Part shown: positions 57,579 through 64,000 of the stretch, one piece after another | How the letters are laid out: every line of letters starts with the position of its first letter | Numbering within the stretch: position 1 is the stretch's first letter | From: Hemileia vastatrix | Taxonomy: Eukaryota > Basidiomycota > Pucciniomycetes > Pucciniales > Zaghouaniaceae | NCBI GenBank assembly: GCA_030280995.1 | Contig: JASXTE010000015.1 | Span: 5,381,001 to 5,445,000 of the forward strand | Reading direction: 5' to 3' | Length of the DNA stretch: 64,000 nt | Translations under genes and position numbers: made by a program | The notes under the pieces: generated by a model | The model's database searches: none | What the model saw: the letters and a program-made list of their open reading frames with translations, nothing else | What the model was told of the DNA's origin: nothing

Positions 57579-58109
57579 GTCCTCTATGACTCTAAACTGG
57601 AAATTTTATCAGTCCATCAAGACTCTAAACTGAAAAAGCTATGGTATCAAGTCAGTCCATCAAGACTTCAAACTGAAATCTGGTTTCTGTTAGTCCTCCA
57701 AGACTTTAAACTGGCTGGTTTCAAGATTTTATCAAGGCTAGTCCATCAAGACTTTAAACTGAACACTGTGTTAGTCCCCCAAGACTTTAAACTGAGGGTT
57801 GTAAGTCCCCCAAGACTATAAACTGGGAGAAAGGGTTTTTTTGTTGGAGTTGGTTTGAAAGATTGGTGGAGGGTATCCACAGGGGGAGCCTCCAAATTTA
57901 GCAAAGGCAAGTTTGGGGGTAATTGATGGGCTGGAAGCTCTATTCACAATTACCCCAGAATGTTAGTTTTTTCTCTGTGTCTTAATGTGGTTGATCTCTG
58001 GTTCTGGGTTTATAAATTAGGTTTTTTGAGTCCCCCAAGACTTTAAACTGAGGTTTTTTGAGTCCCCCAAGACTATAAAATGAGGATGGTCCCCCAAGAC
58101 TTAAAACTG
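57579..58109 (+). repeat. Cluster of a 21-nt direct motif, ten copies here
   Basis: Consensus GTCC-C-AAGACTTTAAACTG at 57579, 57612, 57655, 57693, 57741, 57774, 57805, 58030, 58062 and 58089; two more at 54871 and 55136. Spacing is irregular (27 to 50 nt within runs) and intervening sequence differs, so it is not a simple tandem array. A1 keeps a few decayed copies. Confidence 0.85.
57916..57956 (+). repeat. 3' hairpin unit 3 with compensatory pair
   Basis: GGGGTAATTG (57916-57925) pairs perfectly with CAATTACCCC (57947-57956). Relative to unit 2 a C-G pair has become T-A, so both arms changed and the stem is kept. Confidence 0.85.
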
Positions 58110-58170
58110 AGGGTTGTTTGTTGTTACATCCTATAGAGGGTGTGGTCAATTTTTCTTTTCTGAATCAAAC

Positions 58171-58811
58171 TCAAGTACTAGTGGAATTACAGAGGGAATC
58201 AAGAGATGAAATGAAGTGTTCAGAATTAGCCTTGAACTGGTGAATGAGGTGTCTTCTGTTCTCAATGTCCTGTGGATCTCTAGCAGGAGTGGATTGGAAG
58301 TAGTGAAGCAGAAGTTGTTTCTGTTGAGATGTGTGTTGTTGGAACTTGGCCTTGATAGTGGGCAAGTGCGTTGGTGTTGGTGGTGCAATGGATCATACAT
58401 TGTTATCATCACTATCAGAAGAGGAAGGAGCTGAGAAGTTATCAGTTTTAAAGTTGAAGGAAGGAATGAATGTTCTTTACCATCAGATAGACCAGGGATG
58501 GGGGAACTAGTTGTTTTATGGGTTGTGGCACTCTTCTGGGAAGGGTGGAGCTTTTTGATTAATCTTGGTATCAGGATGGATGGCCTAGATCTTTTGGTGC
58601 TGGAAGAAGAAGGACCAGGTTGAGGTGGAGGTGAATCTGTGGTGGAAGAAAGTGGACCAGGTCTGTGGCAGGTCTTCTTTCTGGAGTGGCAGACATCGCA
58701 GGACGTTCTGTATGGATGGACAGGTGGTGTCATGGCTCAGATTAAATTATTGTCGATGCAGTATTGGCAGGGGCCCATTTCAGAGGCAGATTTGGGAAGA
58801 AGGTTAAACAT
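58171..58811 (-). pseudogene. A2 antisense gene 1: Zn2Cys6-like, spliced, next to 3' LTR
   Basis: Exon 1 is 58481-58811; the 50-nt intron 58431-58480 has GTAAAG, ACTGATAAC and TTCTCAG; exon 2 is 58171-58430. About 196 codons. The cluster is C-X2-C-X6-(stop)-X12-C-X2-C-X6-C: the third ligand is a TGA at 58737-58739, where A1 has TGC. The basic run HSRKK lies in the second half. A Pro/Ser-rich linker with TKRSRPSILIPRLIKKL follows, then an acidic DSDDNN and a Gln-rich helix-like end (FQQHTSQQKQLLLHYF). A second TGA in exon 2 is at 58393-58395. The start lies 49 nt from the LTR, so the LTR may drive it in reverse. Confidence 0.68.
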
Positions 58812-58849
58812 GGTGGTTGTAGAAAGAAAGAATGTGGAAATTCTTAATT

Positions 58850-58859
58850 GGAGGTAGGA
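58850..58859 (+). promoter_or_regulatory. A2 polypurine tract
   Basis: GGAGGTAGGA abuts the 3' LTR (with one T inside). A1 has AGAGGGAGTA at the same place. Confidence 0.65.
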
Positions 58860-59953
58860 TGTGGTCTTCCAACATTGGCAGGGGCCTTTGTTGTGTGATT
58901 TGGCGCTGTTTGTGCATGTCTTAATTGACATCTGTTGAGGAATTCAGTATTTTTCTGGTTTTATTCCGTGGATATTGGGTCTGCGGGTATGTGGGTACTA
59001 TTATTGGATAGCCCTGGTTTTTCTCTATATTTTATGTCTTGTAGACATTTTTCATATTCTGAGTTTTAAGGGGACATTTCCTCATTTTTCATTTATAAAA
59101 GATTGCTGTTTAATTTTGTTTTTCGTGTTTTATGGGCTAACCTTAAGTCTTAAGGTTAAGTGCTTAGTACCATTTGATAGAGCTAATTTTTCTCTATATT
59201 TCATGTCTCAATGTTGTTATAGTGAAATTCCGTGTTTTAAAGGTTTTAGTAGTTGTAGCTAATTTTTCTAAGTAGATTAGTGGTTTTTATTGGTTTTCTG
59301 GCTTCAGGGAGGCCTGGCCGCTTCAGGCGGCATCTCTGACATCGGGCGGCCCGCCTGCCTCTGTTTTAGGAGGTTGGGGAGCACTCCAGGAGGGTTTTTT
59401 ATGCAGTTTGGCAGGTACAGGCGCCAGATTGGTGGGTGCGCATGGGCTCTTAGATAGTGATCTGTGTGTACATAGTGAATAAGACAGTTTGGGGCAACCT
59501 TAATCATCATACAACCATCCGGAGGTAATATCATTGTTCCTCACTCAGTTTTAACTGTTTTCTGGCCACAATTGGCTGTGTTTGTTGCAAGTGAGCTCTT
59601 CATTTAACTTAACTTTGGCAACTGTTTTCTCTGTTATAGTCTTGCAAGCTATAGAAAGTATTATTGCTGTCTCTGGTGTGGATTTGCAGCCTACATCAAG
59701 TATCTTTGCTGTCTCTGGTAAGGACTTTGTTCTACATTTCAGTTCTTTGGTCTGGTAGTCTACCTGGGGACTACTTTCTTGGCTCGTCAAGCATTCAAGT
59801 GTGTTTAAAAGGGGGCTTTAGCAAAACAGGAACCAACTTACTTTAACAAGTAAATCTCACTCTATTTTTCTAAAGGGACAGGGGATTTTCTCTCTGGTTT
59901 TTCTCCAACTCCCTTGGTCAAGGCCTATAGCTAGTACTATAGGATTGTCTACA
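58860..59953 (+). repeat. A2 3' LTR
   Basis: 1094 bp, same length as the 5' LTR. About 20 differences are seen in the first 550 bp and fewer afterwards. Ends TGTCTACA, followed by the D' leader. Confidence 0.95.
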
Positions 59954-60034
59954 ACGTAGCAAATGAAGAGTGAAGAGTAACCCACAAATAGTAATAAAAA
60001 TAATTACCACGATATATACGACATTTAGTCAGTA

Positions 60035-61211
60035 TGTCAGCCTAAATATCCTTAGGAATGAGTATTTCTTATGCTTAAAATAATATAACCTTAAGTAGAT
60101 TAATCTTATATCTTAAAAATAAGGTTAAAATAATAATATATATTATTTTATTATATATATATATAATTATTATTCTATTATATAATTTATAATAGTTTAA
60201 ATAGCTTATCCATGGCCTAATAATACTTATTAAGGTGTTAATGGAGTCATAATATACTTATCTTAAGTGATATGAAGTAATTATTGACATACATAAGCTT
60301 ATATGTATACATAAACTTCATATTCAGTGAAATATGCAGTATATTATGTATATTTAGGTATATAAGTGGGTTTTAGCCCCTTAATAGCCTATAACCTTTG
60401 TTTTTATGCTTATTTTAGGTCATATGGACGAAATCAGTGGACTCACAACGCCTACAGAAGCATAGACACCTATATCAGGCGCATACACCCAGTTTGGACT
60501 ACTCAAGTTACTTCCTTGGATGGTTATTCACGGATTTATGGGTTGGAAGGATGTTTCTGGGTTAATGTGGATGCTTGGGGATGTTATTGGGGGCTTGGAA
60601 AGTTTATTTGTTTCCTTTATCTGCTTTTATTTTCATTAAATCTCTTTTTGATTATTTATTTTACCTGTTTCTTTATGGTATCCGCTTTTATCTGGGTTTT
60701 CTATTCATGGTATGACTCTGTGTTATTATTAATAGTGATGGAGGGTCCTTACTGGAGGTCTGGGTGTTGAAACTTCTTGAAAGGGACGCCATGGGGAGGT
60801 GATGAGCCCTCACAGTGCTGTAATTGCCGGGGATAGCAGTGACATCATCTGGATTGAAGGTCTGTGCACTCCAGTGGATTTGGGTATAAGTAAGGAGGGA
60901 TTTTGACGGTTTATTATCATCATTCAATTACTACACTTCAAACAAACACTACAATACAATTATTAGTATTCAGAAATATATTATAAAGCTCTTATAAATT
61001 GATATTATCTTTATAAAAGCTATAACTATATTTTATTCTTCTATTTTCCACCACTAGCACGCATTTAAATCCAAGTATTGTGAGTTTTATTTGAGTATAA
61101 CTATTCTATTAGTCTTCCCCTGAGGTTTAATCACTAAATCATTTATTAATAAGTAGTAGGACCATAAAATAACACTATTATATCATACTTATATACTAGA
61201 CTATACTGACA
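60035..61211. repeat. Solo LTR E, unrelated to the others
   Basis: 1177 bp with TGTCAG...CTGACA ends and a perfect CAGTA duplication (60030-60034, 61212-61216), inserted in the D' leader. TATATAAG at 60359-60366 may be its promoter on the plus strand. An open frame at 60366-60770 lacks any family signal and is not called a gene. Confidence 0.9.
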
Positions 61212-61398
61212 CAGTATATGAACTTAATTTTTGGAGCGCGGTTCGATTCCCGTTTGCAGCAAAAATTTTTGTCACGTGACGTATGACGTTCGTCGTTTTC
61301 TTGCTTTCTCGTCCTTTACAGGTACTTCGCACACCAATGGTCCCCTCGATTACACCTCAAATATCATTGCGCCGTTGATAATTCGGAAAGCCCTCAAT
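61212..61398 (-). other. D' leader, LTR-proximal part with tRNA T-arm-like stretch
   Basis: The plus strand at 61240-61262 reads GGTTCGATTCCCGTTTGCAGC, containing a perfect B-box GGTTCGATTCC followed by an A-then-T run. On the element sense strand it is therefore the complement of a tRNA 3' part. The stretch aligns with D (about 33400-33440) and C (about 20290-20320), where it has decayed. No full tRNA fold is found. The sense strand just inside the LTR reads ATTGAGGGC. The other small leader piece is 59954-60034. Confidence 0.6.
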
Positions 61399-62183
61399 TG
61401 TCAAGGTACACTTTTGGTCTAGAAGATTTGGTATGAAGTTTCTATGAGGATTTTAAGGATTTTAAATAAACTCTCAAAAATTTGGTACATATTTCTTAAT
61501 CTAAGTGATTTGTTACTCAAATATAAGAGGTAGGGTTTAAATATTGGTATAAGTTATTGATTAGAATTACGCTCTTGTAACTACTAATGAGATAAGATAT
61601 AAAAATAAGTATTGTGTTGTAAATAGTAATAATAAAGTAAGTTGGTAAAAGAATGAATAAAAAACAACCAAAAGAGAGGCCTTATATAGGCAAAGGAGGG
61701 ACAAAGCACGGCAATCAAATTCTGAAAACAGTAGTATGAGAGAGAGAGAAAAAGAATATTCCAGAAGGAGTATTTTCAAATAATAAAGTTGTTCTAAAAA
61801 GAAGGCATAAAAAGATGTATTTACAGAGTATGTCAGAAATACATCAATTTATTTAATATTTACTGTAGAAGTCAATTCTAAATAAGAAATTTGAGTTTTT
61901 GTATATATTTAATATTATTTGAATATTAAAATCTATTTTTTAATATAAATCTTTATTTCTTCCAACCTGTCAAATGAGCACGGTGTTAGAGAAAAAATAT
62001 AAGGGACAATTTTATATTTAATTTTAATTATTCATTTAATTTTTTCATTCTGTAATTAGTTAATTTATTGTAAGTAATTTTAATGTAACTAATTTATAAT
62101 TAAATAATTAAAATGATAAGGTGCGGCTTCATCCAGTAAATAATTAATTATTTCACTGGGTAAATCTAGTAGCCTGGCTGACA
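61399..62183 (-). repeat. Element D' 5' LTR
   Basis: 785 bp; a TATATAAGG-type box on the minus strand (plus about 61682-61690). The outer edge GGCTGACA abuts ATTAC and resumed D integrase. Confidence 0.95.
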
Positions 62184-63252
62184 ATTACTCTTTTCTGGGA
62201 AAGACAGTTATAACTCTTTCTGGGTTATTGTGGACAGATTTACAAAAATGTGTAAGTTTATCCCCACCCATAAAGATTTTTCCACTAAATAATTAGCTTT
62301 CTTGTGGACATCTCATATGTTTGATACTGCAATTTTGCCTAAAGCCATAATCTCTGACAGAGACCCTTTATTTACTTCCGAATTTCGGATGTCTCTGATG
62401 GATTTTTGTGGTTGTGATCTGAAACTTTCTAATGCCCACCACCCCAAAACTGAAGGATTAGCTGAAAGAATGATTCAGACCTTGGAGGACATGATAAGAA
62501 GGTATTTTGCCTTAGGCCTTGACTTTATAGACAATGACAGATTTACTCATAATTGGGTTACCTTACTTCCTGGTTTGGAATTTGCTTATAATAGCACTGT
62601 TCATTCTGCTACTCAATGAAAGCCTTTTGAGCTCTGGCTTGGCTGTGTTCCAAATACTCATGCTCAAATTTATTATAATAAAATACCTAAATTAAATTTA
62701 CATCCTGGTGTAAAATTTATTCTTCAAACGCAACAACTTTGCAGAATTCATGCTCAAAGATGTATTGAAAAATCTTTTGAATATGAGAAGAAAATATGGG
62801 AAAAATCCCATAAAGAATACACTTTTAAAAGGGTGATGAAGTACTGATTGCTACAGTCCCTTTCAATTTACAAAGTTATAAAAAATTAAAAGACCCATTT
62901 GTTGGTACATTTTTTGTTAGAAGAATGTTTGGTGATAATGCAATAGAAATTATCTTGTATTCTCCATATAAAAAAACATCCTGTTTTTCCAATATCTCTT
63001 TTGAAACCTTACACATACACTATTTATTTATTTCACAAAAGTAGGGGAACAGCAAATTAGACCCCTAATGAGATCACTGAGACAGCATAAATTGATAAGA
63101 TTCTAAATGAAAGAATAGTAACTGCTGAAAAAGGTACAGAATACTTATTGAGATTCAAGAATAAATCTTCTGAATATGATTCTTGGATACCTGGGAAGGA
63201 GATATCTAACCTTCCTACTCTGCTAAAAAAATTTTTAAAAAAAAAATCATAG
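62184..63252 (+). pseudogene. D integrase, second part and tail
   Basis: Resumes after D' with the core (YNSFWVIVDRFTKMCKF-like, ISDRDPLFTSEF, catalytic E in EGLAERMIQ in 62302-62619) and continues through a broken GPF/AT-hook region to a chromodomain-like end stopping at TAG 63250-63252. Several stops and frameshifts. Confidence 0.85.
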
Positions 63253-63272
63253 TATTTTTTTATTGTTTTTTT

Positions 63273-63284
63273 AGAGTAAGGGAG
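63273..63284 (+). promoter_or_regulatory. D polypurine tract
   Basis: AGAGTAAGGGAG, one base different from C and D', abutting the 3' LTR. Confidence 0.78.
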
Positions 63285-64000
63285 TGTCAGCCAGGCTGCT
63301 AAACTTACCCAGTAAAATCATTAAATTTTTACTGGGATGTAGCCACATCTTTTTATTTTTATTTCTTATATATTATTAAATATAATATATTTACTTCAAA
63401 TTTACTTTTAATAAATTAACTAGTTACAAAAAAGTAAAGTTAGTAAATAATTTAAATTAAGATTAAATGTCCCTTATATTTTTATTTCCTAACACCGTGC
63501 TCCATGAAAGGTTAAGAGAAATAAAAATTAATATTAAATTAAAAATTTAATATTAAAATAAAAATAAATATATACAAGAAATTCAAATTACTTTTTTAAA
63601 AATACACTTACAGTAATTTTTAAATAAATTTATTTATTTCTGACATATACAGTAAATACACATTTTAAACACATTATTTCTAGAACAATATTATTATTTG
63701 AAAATATTTTTCAAGAATATTCTTTTTCTTCTCTCATACTCCTGTATATATGATTTTAACTCTGTGCTTTGTTTCTCTTTTGCCTATATATCACCTCCCC
63801 TTTCTGGTTGTTTTCCATATTCTTTTACCAAATTATTATTTTATTTAAATAATTATACAAATTAATATTTATTACTATTATCTATATTTTTATTAGATAC
63901 ATAATTTATTTCTAAACTATTAATTATAATAATAATTATAAAAATTTCTTACCTCTTTTAAAATTGATTAATTAAAACAAAATATAACATATGTACCTTT
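63285..64000 (+). repeat. Element D 3' LTR, cut by window end
   Basis: Starts TGTCAGCCAGGCTGC and follows 32464-33180. A TATATA box is at about 63784-63789. About 100 bp are missing beyond the window. Confidence 0.92.

Larger units (their letters stand above)
54623..58859 (+). other. A2 structured 3' region
   Basis: 4.2 kb between pol and the 3' LTR with no sense-strand gene. It holds three related hairpin units, two further hairpin units, 12 copies of a 21-nt motif and two antisense genes. The length is unusual for Ty3 elements, where pol normally ends near the purine tract. Confidence 0.85.
46813..59953 (+). mobile_element. Element A2: best preserved A-family Ty3-like retrotransposon
   Basis: Two 1094-bp LTRs (46813-47906, 58860-59953), tRNA-Lys-like primer site, gag-protease, pol, a 4.2-kb structured 3' region with two antisense genes, purine tract. 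The flanks ATGT / ACGT suggest a 4-bp duplication with one change, and the D' leader rejoins across it as in D. By eye the LTRs differ by a few percent. Lesions: TAG 48424, a 4-nt loss near 51475, TAA 51566, TAA 52211, a 1-nt loss near 52320, and a short duplication at about 54305-54330. Confidence 0.95.
39159..62183 (-). mobile_element. Element D': Ty3/gypsy retrotransposon inserted in D, itself twice interrupted
   Basis: LTRs 39159-39961 and 61399-62183 have TGTCAAGG...GGCTGACA edges (plus strand) and are flanked by a perfect ATTAC duplication. The internal order on the minus strand is gag, Cys motif, protease, RT, RNase H, integrase, AT-hook, chromodomain. The leader contains A2 (46813-59953) and solo LTR E (60035-61211). 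Coding damage is limited to a few stops and one or two frameshifts. Confidence 0.95.
32464..64000 (+). mobile_element. Element D: Ty3/gypsy retrotransposon, interrupted by D', 3' end outside window
   Basis: 5' LTR at 32464, internal region 33283-39158 continuing at 62189-63284, and 3' LTR from 63285 to the window edge. The insertion of D' duplicated ATTAC (39154-39158, 62184-62188) within the integrase. The reading frame is scattered with stops, and it is older than D' by necessity. Confidence 0.92.

Noticed and set aside
60366..60770. A 134-codon host or element gene
   Set aside because: It lies wholly within solo LTR E, and its composition shows no domain.
61232..61275. A functional tRNA gene
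   Set aside because: Only a 3' half with a B box is present; the T-stem pairs poorly and no A box or anticodon arm is found.

Overview
The window is a stack of nested Ty3/gypsy-type LTR retrotransposons in an AT-rich fungal genome. I find no host gene I can support. The Gag, RT and integrase types, chromodomain-ended integrases, 50-70 nt GT-AG introns and Zn2Cys6-like clusters all suggest a basidiomycete. A large repeat-rich genome such as a rust (Pucciniales) is my best guess, from family resemblance only.

Left half, 1-29118: an old plus-strand element, A1, runs off the left edge and ends in a truncated 3' LTR (28105-29118). It is split by element B (2891-11264, minus strand, both LTRs, 5-bp target duplication GTTTC) and by element C (11492-21701, minus strand, both LTRs). 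C is itself split by a solo LTR of the B family (14679-15453, duplication AGTGG). The 3.3 kb from 29119 to 32463 is AT-rich and unassigned.

Right half, 32464-64000: plus-strand element D (5' LTR 32464-33282; 3' LTR from 63285, cut by the window end) has its integrase split by D' (39159-62183, minus strand, duplication ATTAC). The D' leader is split by element A2 (46813-59953, plus strand, two 1094-bp LTRs), a younger relative of A1, and by an unrelated solo LTR, E (60035-61211, duplication CAGTA). Removing the insertions rejoins each host element at homologous positions, which gives the order of events.

The most unusual content is not the pol genes. Elements A and B, from different Ty3 lineages, each carry genes on the strand opposite to gag-pol, starting just inside the 3' LTR. 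These encode six-cysteine clusters, C-X2-C-X6-C-X12-C-X2-C-X6-C in two genes and with X15 in a third, the spacing of fungal Zn2Cys6 factors. They have recognisable short introns and are now broken by nonsense changes. Other signals are a predicted self-priming site in B, a conserved 58-nt intron in gag of D and D', repeated 3' hairpins in A2 with a compensatory base pair, and a UAAUG/UGAUG stop-start overlap between the A reading frames.

All copies carry disabling changes, many of them C-to-T nonsense mutations, so this looks like a silenced transposon graveyard with A2, B and D' the youngest.
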